A stretch of 64,000 bases of DNA from Azospirillum oryzae (GTDB lineage Bacteria > Pseudomonadota > Alphaproteobacteria > Azospirillales > Azospirillaceae). Position numbers and translations under genes: made by a program. Numbering within the stretch: position 1 is the stretch's first letter; each line of letters opens with the position of its first letter. Below are positions 43,091 to 51,562 of this stretch, piece by piece. Below the pieces are notes generated by a model. The model made no database searches. It worked only from the letters and a program-made list of their open reading frames with translations, and had not been told where the DNA came from. The stretch lies in the NCBI RefSeq assembly GCF_008364795.1, contig NZ_VTTM01000003.1:124001-188000 (forward strand). Reading direction: 5' to 3'.

Positions 43091-43803
43091 CCGCCCGCCA
43101 ACCCGCCGCCCGCCAACTCGTCCTGCCGAACCACCACCCCAGCGACGCCCTGCTGGTGGCCTATGGCGCGGGCAGCCTGGGAGAAGGGCTGTCGCTGGCC
43201 GTCGCCGTCCACCTCGCCCACTGCCCCGACTGCCGCGCCACCCTGGCGGAGGTGGAGGCGCTGGGCGGCGCCCTGCTGGAGGATCTGCCGCCGGCTCCGC
43301 TGGAAAACCTGTCGCTCGCCGCCACCCTCGACCGGCTGGAGCGGGAGGAGGCGCCGGGCAATCCCTGCAAGGCCATGCGGATGCGGCCGCGATGCAGCCG
43401 CCCCGCCGGCCCTGCCGCCGCGTCCCTCCCGGGTCCGCTGCGCGCCTATGTGCCCTCGCTGGAGACCCTGTCCTGGCAGCGGCTGGCTCCCGGCGTGCGG
43501 CGGGTGGAGCTGCTGCCGCGCACGTCGTCGGGCGGCGCGGCCCAGCTTCTGCGCATCGCCCCCGGCACCGCCCTGCCCCACCACGGCCATGGCGGGCTGG
43601 AGCTGACCGTGGTGCTGAGCGGCCATTTCGCCGACGAACTCGGCCGCTACGGCCCCGGCGATCTGGCGGAGGTCGACGGCGACACCAACCACCAGCCCAT
43701 CGCCGACAGCCACCGCGACTGCATCTGCCTGATCGCGACGGACGCGCCGCTGCGCTTCACCGGTCTGATGGGCCGGCTGATGCAGCCCTTCATCGGGCTA
43801 TAG
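43087..43803 (+). CDS. chrR: ChrR-type anti-sigma factor (zinc ZAS plus cupin)
   Basis: A 238-aa anti-sigma factor. The N-terminal ZAS domain has the zinc motif HLAHCPDCRATL (HxxxCxxC) and would bind the sigma factor; the C-terminal cupin has PHHGHGGLELTVVLSGHFAD and GDLAEVDGDTNHQPI with metal-binding His/Glu. In Rhodobacter sphaeroides the cupin metal is needed for release of the sigma factor under singlet oxygen. Translational coupling with the sigma gene (ATGA) supports 1:1 production. Confidence 0.93.
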   Translation: MTARQPAARQLVLPNHHPSDALLVAYGAGSLGEGLSLAVAVHLAHCPDCRATLAEVEALGGALLEDLPPAPLENLSLAATLDRLEREEAPGNPCKAMRMRPRCSRPAGPAAASLPGPLRAYVPSLETLSWQRLAPGVRRVELLPRTSSGGAAQLLRIAPGTALPHHGHGGLELTVVLSGHFADELGRYGPGDLAEVDGDTNHQPIADSHRDCICLIATDAPLRFTGLMGRLMQPFIGL

Positions 43804-43822
43804 GCTGCGGGCTGTAGGCTGC

Positions 43823-44539
43823 CTACAGCAGATCCTTGAACAGCAGCTGCGCCGGCGGTTCCTTGTCCTTGCCCCGCTTGCGCGCCTTCCCCTTCGCCTT
43901 TTCCTTCGCCACGTCGGGCGGTAGCTCAGGCGGCAGTTCGGGTGCCGGTTCGGCCGGCGATCCGGCTGCCGCTTCGGGCTGCTCCACCGGCAATTCCGGC
44001 GCGGCCATCGGCATCGGCGGTTCGGCCACCGGTTCCGGCTGCACGGCCGGTTCCTGCACGGCCGGTTCCTGAGCGACCGGTTCCGGCGCCGTCACCGCTT
44101 CCACGGCCACCTCCGCCGCCGGCTCGGCGGGCTGTGCAGCCTCGGGAGCGGCCTCCACCTTTTCCTTCTTCTTCCGGGGCGGCCGGCGCGGGGCGACGCC
44201 GACGCCTTCCTTGGCGCGCTGCTTGGCCTTTTCGCGGGCCTGGGCCTCCGGGGCCTCGGGACTGTCGGTCAGCCATTTGCGGCGCTTGATGACCTCGTTC
44301 ACCCGGCCCTGGTTCACGCCCAGCTGGAAGGCGATCTCCTGCTGGGTCATGTTGGTGGTCTCGTGCAGGTGCAGGATCTCGGCGGCCAGCTCCGGCGTCA
44401 TCTTGCGCCCGGTCAGGCGCCGGGCCGGCCGGACGGAGCGCTGGGAGCGGTCGCGCGCCCTCAGGGACTCAAGGATCTCCAGCGCGGCCGTGTTGCCCGC
44501 CGCCTTCAGCGCGTCCTCGAATTCCTTCAGCGTCGCCAT
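43823..44539 (-). CDS. HTH protein with long Pro/Ala/Glu and Lys-rich tail
   Basis: A 238-aa protein. Residues 1-90 form a helical domain with a helix-turn-helix (PELAAEILHLHETTNMTQQE, IAFQLGVNQGRVNEVIKRRK). The rest is low complexity: a Lys-rich patch, repeated EPVAQEPAV and PEPVAEPP units, and a basic end (KGKARKRGKDKEP). DNA or RNA binding is likely; targets unknown. Its 3' end nearly meets the chrR stop. Confidence 0.7.
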   Translation of the reverse strand: MATLKEFEDALKAAGNTAALEILESLRARDRSQRSVRPARRLTGRKMTPELAAEILHLHETTNMTQQEIAFQLGVNQGRVNEVIKRRKWLTDSPEAPEAQAREKAKQRAKEGVGVAPRRPPRKKKEKVEAAPEAAQPAEPAAEVAVEAVTAPEPVAQEPAVQEPAVQPEPVAEPPMPMAAPELPVEQPEAAAGSPAEPAPELPPELPPDVAKEKAKGKARKRGKDKEPPAQLLFKDLL

Positions 44540-44684
44540 AAGTCCCCCTCCCGCTGTCGCTGGTCCGTCCCCTGCCGGTCCCCGCAGCAACCGGCAGGAT
44601 CACAGATAGTTCGCCGTCTGGCGATGGAAAAGCCACCATGGATGTCGGGGGGATGCCGGGGGGATGTCGGGGCAAGCATGGCGG

Positions 44685-45710
44685 TCAGGCCGGAAAGCGC
44701 AGATCGATCCGCGTGCCGCTGCCGTCGGCGGGACCGTGGCTCAGGTCGCCGGACAGCTGGGCGGCGAGGCTTTGGATGATCTTCCAGCCCAGGCTGGGCA
44801 GGCGCTGCACATCGAAGCCGTCCGGCAGGCCGATGCCGTCGTCCATCACCAGCAGATGCAGTTGGCCCGGCTGGTCCGGCACCGGGTTCAGTTCGATGGT
44901 GACGGTGCCGCCGCCGCGGCCGGCGAAGGCGTGTTTCAGACTGTTGGTCAGCGCCTCGACGATCAGCATCGCCAGCGCCAGCACCCGTTCGGGCGATTGC
45001 GGCGCTGCCCGAACGGCCACGCGGCAGGCCACGCCGGGGACGCCGGCCGCCGCCAGCATGTCCCGGCACAGCGCCTCGACATGGCTGCCGAATTCGTCGC
45101 CGGAGCGTGGATCGTGCAGCCGCCGATGCACCCGCGCCATGGTGTCGAGCCGCCGTCCCGCCTCCTCCAGCGCCGCCATCGCCCCGTCCGGCGAGCGGGC
45201 GACCGACCGCCTCTGCAAATCCAGCAGGGAGGAGACGAACTGCATGTTGTTGGCGACGCGGTGCTGCAGTTCGTGGAACATGGTGGTCTGCGCCTCCAGC
45301 AGGGAGGCGGTTCGGCGGCGCTCCTCCTGCAGGCGGTCCAGCGCAACCTGCATTCCATGGATCAGCGCGATATCCACCGCGACCACCACTGCGTAGAAGA
45401 CCAGCGCCAGTGCGACCGCCCCATCCAGGGCGAAGCTGTCGAAGGGCGGGATGTAGAAATACCAGGCTGCCAGCCCCGAAAGCACCGCCGTCACCACCCC
45501 CGGCCCCCGCCCGGCAATGAAAGTGGTCAGGATCACCGCCGGGAAGAAAGTGAGATAAGGAAAGCCGGGCGGCAGGGTGTTGTCGACCAGCCGGCGCAAC
45601 AGCAGGGCTGAGGCGAAGGTCAGCACGGCCATGCCATAGCGCGCCGCCGGGCCGCGCCGCAGCAGCGAAAAGCGCGCGAACCAGTGCAAGACCGGCCGAT
45701 CGGACCCCAT
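44685..45710 (-). CDS. Membrane histidine kinase, HWE/HisKA_2 type
   Basis: A 341-aa sensor kinase. Four hydrophobic helices in the N-terminal 115 residues resemble DUF4118 (LPPGFPYLTFFPAVILTTFI, ARGPGVVTAVLSGLAAWYF). The dimerisation/phosphoacceptor helix is MFHELQHRVANNMQFVSSLL with the His in ELQHR. The ATPase domain has ALTNSLKHAFAG (N box) and LLVMDDGIGLP (G box). Such kinases often signal in general stress or light response. No response regulator is adjacent on this strand. Start ATG at 45710; upstream in-frame starts exist. Confidence 0.88.
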   Translation of the reverse strand: MGSDRPVLHWFARFSLLRRGPAARYGMAVLTFASALLLRRLVDNTLPPGFPYLTFFPAVILTTFIAGRGPGVVTAVLSGLAAWYFYIPPFDSFALDGAVALALVFYAVVVAVDIALIHGMQVALDRLQEERRRTASLLEAQTTMFHELQHRVANNMQFVSSLLDLQRRSVARSPDGAMAALEEAGRRLDTMARVHRRLHDPRSGDEFGSHVEALCRDMLAAAGVPGVACRVAVRAAPQSPERVLALAMLIVEALTNSLKHAFAGRGGGTVTIELNPVPDQPGQLHLLVMDDGIGLPDGFDVQRLPSLGWKIIQSLAAQLSGDLSHGPADGSGTRIDLRFPA

Positions 45711-46014
45711 CGACGTCACTTCCCCCAATTCCCTGCACAGACATATGACCGGCACTCGTCGCTTGTAAGGTCAGGGAGAAGTCCGTGCACGTGAAATAAC
45801 GGCCGCCCCCCGTGACCATCGTCGGGCGAAGCCCGGCGGCTGCCTTCGCCGCCCACGCGCCCGATTCGTCCAAAGCTGTTCACAACTCCGCCACATCCGT
45901 TCATGCCGGGCGGGCACTTTGTTCAATCCACGGAGCGATTGTGACGTTGCGCGGCGGCCGGAGCCTTCCGCCCCGGCGCCCCACGAACGACCAAGGCTGA
46001 AGGAGCCCCGCCCC
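45711..46014. other. Gene-free divergent intergenic region
   Basis: About 304 bases between the histidine kinase gene (minus) and aapJ (plus). I saw no operator or RNA motif beyond the aapJ ribosome-binding site AAGGAG at 46000-46005. Confidence 0.5.
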
Positions 46015-47064
46015 GTGAAGACCCGCCCCGTGAAGTCCCATCTGAGCGCGCTCGCCATCGCGGCCACCCTGTCCGTCTCCGCCCTCGCCCTCTCCGGCAC
46101 CGCCCAGGCCGGCGCCACCTTCGACGGCGTGAAGCAGAAGGGCTATGTCCAGTGCGGCGTCAACCTGGGCCTGTACGGCTTCTCCGCCCCGGATGACAAG
46201 GGCAAGTGGTCGGGCCTTGACGTCGACATGTGCCGCGCCGTCGCCGCCGCCATGTTCGGCGATGCCGAAAAGGTGAAGTACACCCCGCTGTCGGCGCAGC
46301 AGCGCCTGCCGGCGCTCCAGTCCGGCGAGATCGACATCCTCGCCCGCAACACCACCCGCACCCTGACCCGCGACACCGCCAACGGCCTCAACTTCGGCCC
46401 GACCAACTATTTCGACGGCCAGGGCTTCATGGTGTCGGCCAAGCTGGGCCTGAAGAGCGCCAAGCAGCTGAACGGCGCCACTGTCTGCGTCCTGCCCGGC
46501 ACCACCACCGAACAGAACGTGTCGGATTACTTCCGCGCCAACAAGATGACCTTCAAGCCGGTCGTCATCGAGAAGAACGAGGAGCTGAATAAGGCCTTCT
46601 TCGCCGGCCGCTGTGACGCCCTGACCTCCGACGCCTCGCAGCTGGCCGCCATCCGCGCCGCCGAGGTGCAGAACCCCAACGACTACGTCATCCTGCCCGA
46701 GCTGATCTCTAAGGAGCCGCTGTCCCCGGCCGTCCGCCAGGGCGACGAGGAGTGGATGAACCTGGTCACCTGGACCTTCTACGCCATGGTCCAGGCCGAG
46801 GAGAAGGGCCTGACGTCGGAGACCGTCGACGCCGCCATGACCTCTCCCGATCCGGACGTGAAGCGCCTGCTGGGCGTCACCGCCGGCAACGGCAAGGCGC
46901 TGGGCGTCGAGGAGAACTGGGCCTTCAACGTCATCAAGCAGGTCGGCAACTACGGCCAGAGCTTCGAGCGCAACGTCGGCGCCGGCTCCAAGCTGAAGAT
47001 GCCGCGCGGCCAGAACGCCCTCTACACCGAAGGCGGCATGATGTACGCCCCGCCGATGAAGTAA
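46015..47064 (+). CDS. aapJ: General L-amino acid ABC transporter, binding protein AapJ
   Basis: Periplasmic solute-binding protein of 349 aa. The signal peptide (LSALAIAATLSVSALALSGT, cut near AQA-G) is followed by the AapJ pattern: GYVQCGVNLGLYGFSAPDDK, RLPALQSGEIDILARNTTRT, and the C-terminal GQNALYTEGGMMYAPPMK. It feeds a broad range of L-amino acids to AapQMP. GTG at 46015 is chosen because AAGGAG lies nine bases before it; GTG 46030 is the alternative. A large palindromic repeat separates it from aapQ. Confidence 0.95.
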   Translation: MKTRPVKSHLSALAIAATLSVSALALSGTAQAGATFDGVKQKGYVQCGVNLGLYGFSAPDDKGKWSGLDVDMCRAVAAAMFGDAEKVKYTPLSAQQRLPALQSGEIDILARNTTRTLTRDTANGLNFGPTNYFDGQGFMVSAKLGLKSAKQLNGATVCVLPGTTTEQNVSDYFRANKMTFKPVVIEKNEELNKAFFAGRCDALTSDASQLAAIRAAEVQNPNDYVILPELISKEPLSPAVRQGDEEWMNLVTWTFYAMVQAEEKGLTSETVDAAMTSPDPDVKRLLGVTAGNGKALGVEENWAFNVIKQVGNYGQSFERNVGAGSKLKMPRGQNALYTEGGMMYAPPMK

Positions 47065-47075
47065 GGCCGCGTATT

Positions 47076-47200
47076 GCCCCCACCCTAACCCTCCCCCGCT
47101 CTCGGCCGGCCAGAGGCCGGTCCGATCGCAGAGGAGGGAACTCCGCCACCCCGCGACAGACTCCCTCCCCCGCCCAGCGGGGGAGGGTCGGGGTGGGGGC
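47076..47200. repeat. Palindromic repeat between aapJ and aapQ (copy 4)
   Basis: Arms of 25 bases (47076-47100 and 47176-47200, one mismatch) enclose inner short hairpins such as GGCCGGCC/AGGCCGG. It occupies nearly the whole aapJ-aapQ gap, 11 bases after the aapJ stop. It could stabilise the aapJ message or attenuate the downstream permease genes. Confidence 0.88.
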
Positions 47201-47241
47201 AAGTGTCCGCCACGCCTCACTCCCCCGCACGGAGCAACACC

Positions 47242-48399
47242 ATGACAAACCCGGTCCAGGCGCTGAATTCCGCGCGCGTGCGGGGGTGGCTGTATCAGGC
47301 ATTGTTCCTGGCCTGCGCCCTCGCCGTCGCCTGGTATCTCGTTTCCAACACGCTGACCAACCTCGCCACCCGCGGCGTCGCCACCGGCTTCGGCTTCCTG
47401 CACCGCGAGGCCGGCTTCGAGATCGGCGAGAGCCTGCTGTCCTATTCCGCGTCCGACACCTATCTGAAGGCGCTGGTCGTCGGCCTGCTGAACACGCTGG
47501 CGGTGTCGGCCGCGGGCGTCGTGCTGGCGACCGTGCTGGGCGTGCTGATCGGCATCGCGCGGCTGTCCTCCAACTGGATGGTGAACCGCTTCGCCACCCT
47601 GTATGTCGAGACGATCCGCAACGTGCCGCTGCTGCTGCAGCTGGTGGTCTGGTACACCATCATGAACCGGCTCCCCAGCCCGCGCGAGGCGCTGGAGGTG
47701 GTGCCGGGCATCTTCCTCAGCAACCGCGGCATGAAGTTCCCGGTTCTGGTGGAGCATGCCGGCCATGGCTGGGCCCTGCTGGCGCTGATCGCCGGCATCG
47801 CCGCCGCCATCGCCATCGTCCGCCACGGCCGCCGCCACCGCGAGGCCACCGGCAAGCCCTTCCCCACCCTGCCGGCCGCCATCGCCGCGGTGCTGCTGCC
47901 GCCGGCCCTGGTGTTCGTCGCCACCGGCGCGCCGCTGGCCTTCGACGTGCCGGTGCTGTCCGGCTTCAACTTCGAAGGCGGCGGGTCGGTCACCCCGGAA
48001 TTCACCGCGCTGCTGATCGGCCTGTCGGTCTACACCGCCGGCTTCATCGCCGAGATCGTGCGCTCCGGCATCCTCGCCGTGCCGCATGGCCAGACGGAGG
48101 CCGGGCTGGCGCTGGGCCTGTCGCCGGGCAAGATCCTGCGCCTCGTCATCCTGCCGCAGGCGCTGCGCGTCATCGTGCCGCCGCTGACCAGCCAGTATCT
48201 GAACCTGACCAAGAACAGCTCGCTGGCCGTCGCCATCGGCTATCCGGATCTGGTCAGCGTCTCCAACACCTCGGCCAACCAGACCGGTCAGGTGGTGGAG
48301 GCGGTGGCGATGATGATGGTCGTCTATCTCATCATCAGCCTTGCGATCTCCGGTTTCATGAACTGGTACAACCGCCGCGTGGCCCTAGTGACGCGATGA
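47242..48399 (+). CDS. aapQ: General L-amino acid ABC transporter, permease AapQ
   Basis: Inner-membrane permease of 385 aa in the HisM/GlnP family. The N-terminal helix and periplasmic loop (DTYLKALVVGLLNTL start of the domain) precede the coupling motif EAGLALGLSPGKILRLVILP (EAA loop). The IRNVPLLLQLVVWYT segment is typical. It pairs with AapM to form the channel. GGAGCAA precedes ATG 47242; the stop overlaps a possible aapM ATG. Confidence 0.94.
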   Translation: MTNPVQALNSARVRGWLYQALFLACALAVAWYLVSNTLTNLATRGVATGFGFLHREAGFEIGESLLSYSASDTYLKALVVGLLNTLAVSAAGVVLATVLGVLIGIARLSSNWMVNRFATLYVETIRNVPLLLQLVVWYTIMNRLPSPREALEVVPGIFLSNRGMKFPVLVEHAGHGWALLALIAGIAAAIAIVRHGRRHREATGKPFPTLPAAIAAVLLPPALVFVATGAPLAFDVPVLSGFNFEGGGSVTPEFTALLIGLSVYTAGFIAEIVRSGILAVPHGQTEAGLALGLSPGKILRLVILPQALRVIVPPLTSQYLNLTKNSSLAVAIGYPDLVSVSNTSANQTGQVVEAVAMMMVVYLIISLAISGFMNWYNRRVALVTR

Positions 48400-48407
48400 G
48401 GGACCCG

Positions 48408-49598
48408 ATGAGCAAGCAGTTCCCGGCCGATCAGGCCCCCGTCTCCGCCGGTCCCATTCCCACCGGTCCCGTCCCCCCCGCCCATTGGGCCGCCTCCTAC
48501 GAGGAGGAGCCGACCCAGGCCTCCGCCCCGCCCCAGGCCAACGGCATGACGGCGCTGAAGCCCTTCGGCTGGGCCAAGGACAATCTGTTCAACACGCCGC
48601 TGAACACCGTCCTGACCCTCGCCTGCCTCGGCCTGCTGTGGCTGGTGGTGCCGCCGGCGGCGAACTGGCTGCTGCTGAAGGCCAGCTGGTCCGGCTCGTC
48701 GGAGGCCTGCCGCGAGGCGGCCGGTGCCTGCTGGTCGGTGATCGTGGTCAAGCACCGGCTGATCTTCTTCGGGACCTATCCTTATGACGAGCAGTGGCGC
48801 CCCTTCCTGGCCTGCGCCCTGTTCGTGGCGATGCTGGGCGCCAGCGGCGTGCGCGCCTTCTGGCGGCCCTGGCTGGCCGGCGCCTGGGCGCTGACGCTGG
48901 TCGGCATGGGCGTGCTGATGTGGGGCGGCGTCGCCGGTCTCAGCTATGTGCCGAACGACCGCTGGGGCGGCCTGCCGATCACGCTGATGCTGTCGGTCTT
49001 CTCCATCGCCATCGCCTTCCCGCTGTCGATCCTGCTGGCGCTGGGCCGCCAGTCGTCGCTGCCCGCCATCCGCACCTTCTGCGTCGGCTTCATCGAGACG
49101 ATGCGCGGCGTGCCGCTGGTCAGCGTCCTGTTCATGGCGTCGGTGATGTTCCCGCTGTTCCTGCCGGAAGGCGTCACGGTGGACAAGCTGCTGCGCGCAC
49201 TGGCCGGCATGACCCTGTTCACTGCCGCCTACCTTGCCGAAGCCGTGCGCGGCGGGTTGCAGGCGATCCCCAAGGGCCAGTACGAGGCCGCCGACGCGCT
49301 GGGCCTCAGCTACTGGCAGAAGACGGTGCTGATCGTCCTGCCCCAGGCCCTGCGCATCGTCATCCCGCCCATCGTCAACCAGTTCATCAGCGCCTTCAAG
49401 GACACCTCGCTGGTCACCATCGTCGGCCTGTACGACCTGCTGACTGCCGCCACCGTGGCGACGACCGACCCCGAATGGCGCCCCTACTTCGCCGAGGTCT
49501 ATGTCTTCGCCGGGCTGATGTTTTGGATCTTCTGCTTCAGCATGTCGCGCTACAGCCAGTGGCTGGAGCGTCTGGCCAACCGCTACACCCGCCGCTGA
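48408..49598 (+). CDS. aapM: General L-amino acid ABC transporter, permease AapM
   Basis: Second permease of 396 aa. A Pro/Gln-rich cytoplasmic N-terminus is followed by about eight helices. SFIETMRGVPLVSVLFMASV-like sequence (FIETMRGVPLVSVLFM), the EAA loop YEAADALGLSYWQKTVLIVL and the end WIFCFSMSRYSQWLERLANR are typical of AapM. ATG 48408 has GAGGGA four bases upstream; ATG 48396, which overlaps the aapQ stop, would add four residues. Confidence 0.93.
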   Translation: MSKQFPADQAPVSAGPIPTGPVPPAHWAASYEEEPTQASAPPQANGMTALKPFGWAKDNLFNTPLNTVLTLACLGLLWLVVPPAANWLLLKASWSGSSEACREAAGACWSVIVVKHRLIFFGTYPYDEQWRPFLACALFVAMLGASGVRAFWRPWLAGAWALTLVGMGVLMWGGVAGLSYVPNDRWGGLPITLMLSVFSIAIAFPLSILLALGRQSSLPAIRTFCVGFIETMRGVPLVSVLFMASVMFPLFLPEGVTVDKLLRALAGMTLFTAAYLAEAVRGGLQAIPKGQYEAADALGLSYWQKTVLIVLPQALRIVIPPIVNQFISAFKDTSLVTIVGLYDLLTAATVATTDPEWRPYFAEVYVFAGLMFWIFCFSMSRYSQWLERLANRYTRR

Positions 49599-49619
49599 CC
49601 GGCCTTCTGGAGACACGTC

Positions 49620-50363
49620 ATGACCGAGAACGCCATCATCGAACTCCGCAAGGTCGGCAAGTGGTACAACAGCTACCACGCGCTGCGCGACGTCAGCATC
49701 AGCATCAAGAAGGGCGAGAAGGTCGTCGTCTGCGGGCCGTCGGGCTCGGGCAAGTCGACGATGATCCGCTGCATCAACCGGCTCGAGGCGCACCAGACCG
49801 GCCACATCATCGTCGACGGCATCGAGCTGACCGACGACGTCAAGGCGGTGGAGAAGATCCGCCGCAAGGTCGGCATGGTGTTCCAGAACTTCAACCTGTT
49901 CCCGCACCTGACCGTCCTGCAGAACCTGACGCTGGCCCCGATCTGGGTCCGCGGCATGGCGAAGTCGGAGATCGAGGAAATCGCCATGATGTACCTGAAG
50001 CGGGTGCGCATCCCCGATCAGGCGCACAAGTTCCCCGGCCAGCTGTCCGGCGGCCAGCAGCAGCGCGTCGCCATCGCCCGCGCGCTGTGCATGCGGCCGG
50101 AGATCATGCTGTTCGACGAGCCGACCTCCGCGCTGGACCCCGAAATGGTCAAGGAGGTGCTGGACGTGATGACCGAGCTGGCGGGCGAGGGCATGACCAT
50201 GGTCTGCGTCACCCACGAAATGGGCTTCGCCCGGCAGGTCGCCGACTCTATTGTCTTCATGGCCGAGGGCTCGATCATCGAGAGCGGGTCGCCGGCCGAA
50301 TTCTTCGAGAACCCGAAAAGCGAGCGCACCCGCCAGTTCCTGGGCCAGATCCTGGAACATTGA
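49620..50363 (+). CDS. aapP: General L-amino acid ABC transporter, ATPase AapP
   Basis: A 247-aa ATPase. Walker [11 protein letters not shown]-loop [13 protein letters not shown], signature [15 protein letters not shown], Walker [15 protein letters not shown] and switch His in [15 protein letters not shown] are all intact. It powers AapQM import. It follows aapM by 21 bases and precedes a response regulator gene by 35 bases. Confidence 0.96.
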   Translation: MTENAIIELRKVGKWYNSYHALRDVSISIKKGEKVVVCGPSGSGKSTMIRCINRLEAHQTGHIIVDGIELTDDVKAVEKIRRKVGMVFQNFNLFPHLTVLQNLTLAPIWVRGMAKSEIEEIAMMYLKRVRIPDQAHKFPGQLSGGQQQRVAIARALCMRPEIMLFDEPTSALDPEMVKEVLDVMTELAGEGMTMVCVTHEMGFARQVADSIVFMAEGSIIESGSPAEFFENPKSERTRQFLGQILEH

Positions 50364-50398
50364 GGCGACAGGGGCGCTGAGAGGCGGATAAGAGGGCC

Positions 50399-51106
50399 AT
50401 GCCGGCGACCATTGCCATCACCGACGACGACGCGGTGACGCGCGAGACGCTGAAGTCCTACCTGACGGACGAGGGCTTCGACGTCCTGCTGGCCCGAAGC
50501 GCCGAGGAGCTGAAGGAGCTGCTGACGACGACGGCGGTTGACCTCGTGCTGCTCGACATCCGGCTGCCGCGCCAGGACGGGCTGACCCTGACCCGCGAAC
50601 TGCGCGCGGCGTCGGAGATCGGCATCATCCTGGTCAGCAGCCGGGCGGAGAAGCTCGACCGCATCATCGGGCTGGAGATGGGGGCCGACGACTACATCGC
50701 CAAGCCGTTCGAGCCGCGCGAGATCCTGGCGCGGGTGCGGAATCTGCTGCGCCGGCTGAAGGCGCCGGGCGACCAGCGCGACGACCGCCGGCGCAGCTTC
50801 GCCGGCTGGACGCTGTGGCTGGACCGCATGCGCCTGACCGACCCGCAGGGCAATCCGGTGCGGCTGACCGGTGCGGAGTTCGAGCTGCTGTCGACCTTCG
50901 TCTGCAATCCCGGCCGGGTGATGAACCGCGACTATCTGCTGACGGCGACGACCCGGCGGAAGACGGACGCGACCGACCGCACCATCGACAGCCTCGTCCG
51001 CCGCCTGCGCCGCCTGATCGAGACCGACCCCGCCGACCCGAGGCTGATCGTCACCGTCCACGGCACCGGCTACCTCTTCGCCGGCGACGTCACGCAGGAC
51101 GGGTAA
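50399..51106 (+). CDS. OmpR-family response regulator
   Basis: A 235-aa regulator. The receiver has the acidic pair DDD at residues 9-11, phosphoacceptor Asp53 (VDLVLLDIRLPRQDG) and Lys in DDYIAKPFEPREI. The winged-helix output domain has VRLTGAEFELLSTFVCNPGR and VHGTGYLF. It resembles the ArcA/TorR group. AGAGGG precedes ATG, and 35 bases after aapP suggest co-transcription with the amino acid transporter. No kinase gene sits next to it on this strand. Confidence 0.94.
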   Translation: MPATIAITDDDAVTRETLKSYLTDEGFDVLLARSAEELKELLTTTAVDLVLLDIRLPRQDGLTLTRELRAASEIGIILVSSRAEKLDRIIGLEMGADDYIAKPFEPREILARVRNLLRRLKAPGDQRDDRRRSFAGWTLWLDRMRLTDPQGNPVRLTGAEFELLSTFVCNPGRVMNRDYLLTATTRRKTDATDRTIDSLVRRLRRLIETDPADPRLIVTVHGTGYLFAGDVTQDG

Positions 51107-51108
51107 AC

Positions 51109-51171
51109 ACTCCCTCTCCCCCTGGATCCCCTCTCCCCCGGGGAGAGGGAGAGCGGGGCGGGAGAGGGCGC
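51109..51171. repeat. Palindromic repeat (copy 5)
   Basis: C-rich arms (TCCCTCTCCC, CCCCTCTCCC) and G-rich arms (GGGGAGAGGG, GGGAGAGGG) can form alternative hairpins right after the response regulator stop. Same family as the other copies. Confidence 0.75.
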
Positions 51172-51237
51172 ATCCACCGAACCCCGAGCAAACTCCCCCG
51201 TCGCTTCAGTCTTGCGGCGGCCACGCGCTCGGCAACC

Positions 51238-51289
51238 TGGGCCACGGAAATCGCGGAAATTTTTCGCGCGCTTCCGTGGCCCATTTTTT
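51238..51289 (+). terminator. Strong terminator after the aap/response-regulator operon
   Basis: A 12-bp perfect stem TGGGCCACGGAA/TTCCGTGGCCCA (51238-51249, 51272-51283) with a nested CGCG/CGCG hairpin in the loop, followed by TTTTTT. The rest of the 456-base gap to the chemoreceptor gene shows no gene; it is AT-richer near 51290-51540, as expected for a promoter region. Confidence 0.9.
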
Positions 51290-51562
51290 ATGCATCGAAA
51301 CGGGAAACCGGCTTATTCCGAAGTCAACTCACCACATCCGGTTGCTTTTTGTTTTGCAGCATTCCTCCATAGGAAAGTCATAGATCGTCTGGCAGCGGGG
51401 GAAAACCGGTTGATGTCTTGCCCCGTCCCTCCCCGATTGCCTCAAATGCAAACGAAAAGACACGAACTGTTCACAAATGAACGCTAAACCGTTCAAAGGG
51501 CCCTGCGACGATATGCGTGTAGCAATCCGTTGAAACCGTTCACTGGCGGCGGGGGTTTGGGC

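Noticed and set aside
43823-44539. TonB-like protein because of the Pro/Glu repeats
   Set aside because: No membrane helix and no TonB C-terminal domain; the N-terminus is a helix-turn-helix.
45901-50360. Two long minus-strand frames across the aap operon
   Set aside because: Shadows of aapJ-aapQ-aapM-aapP, which are all complete with intact motifs.
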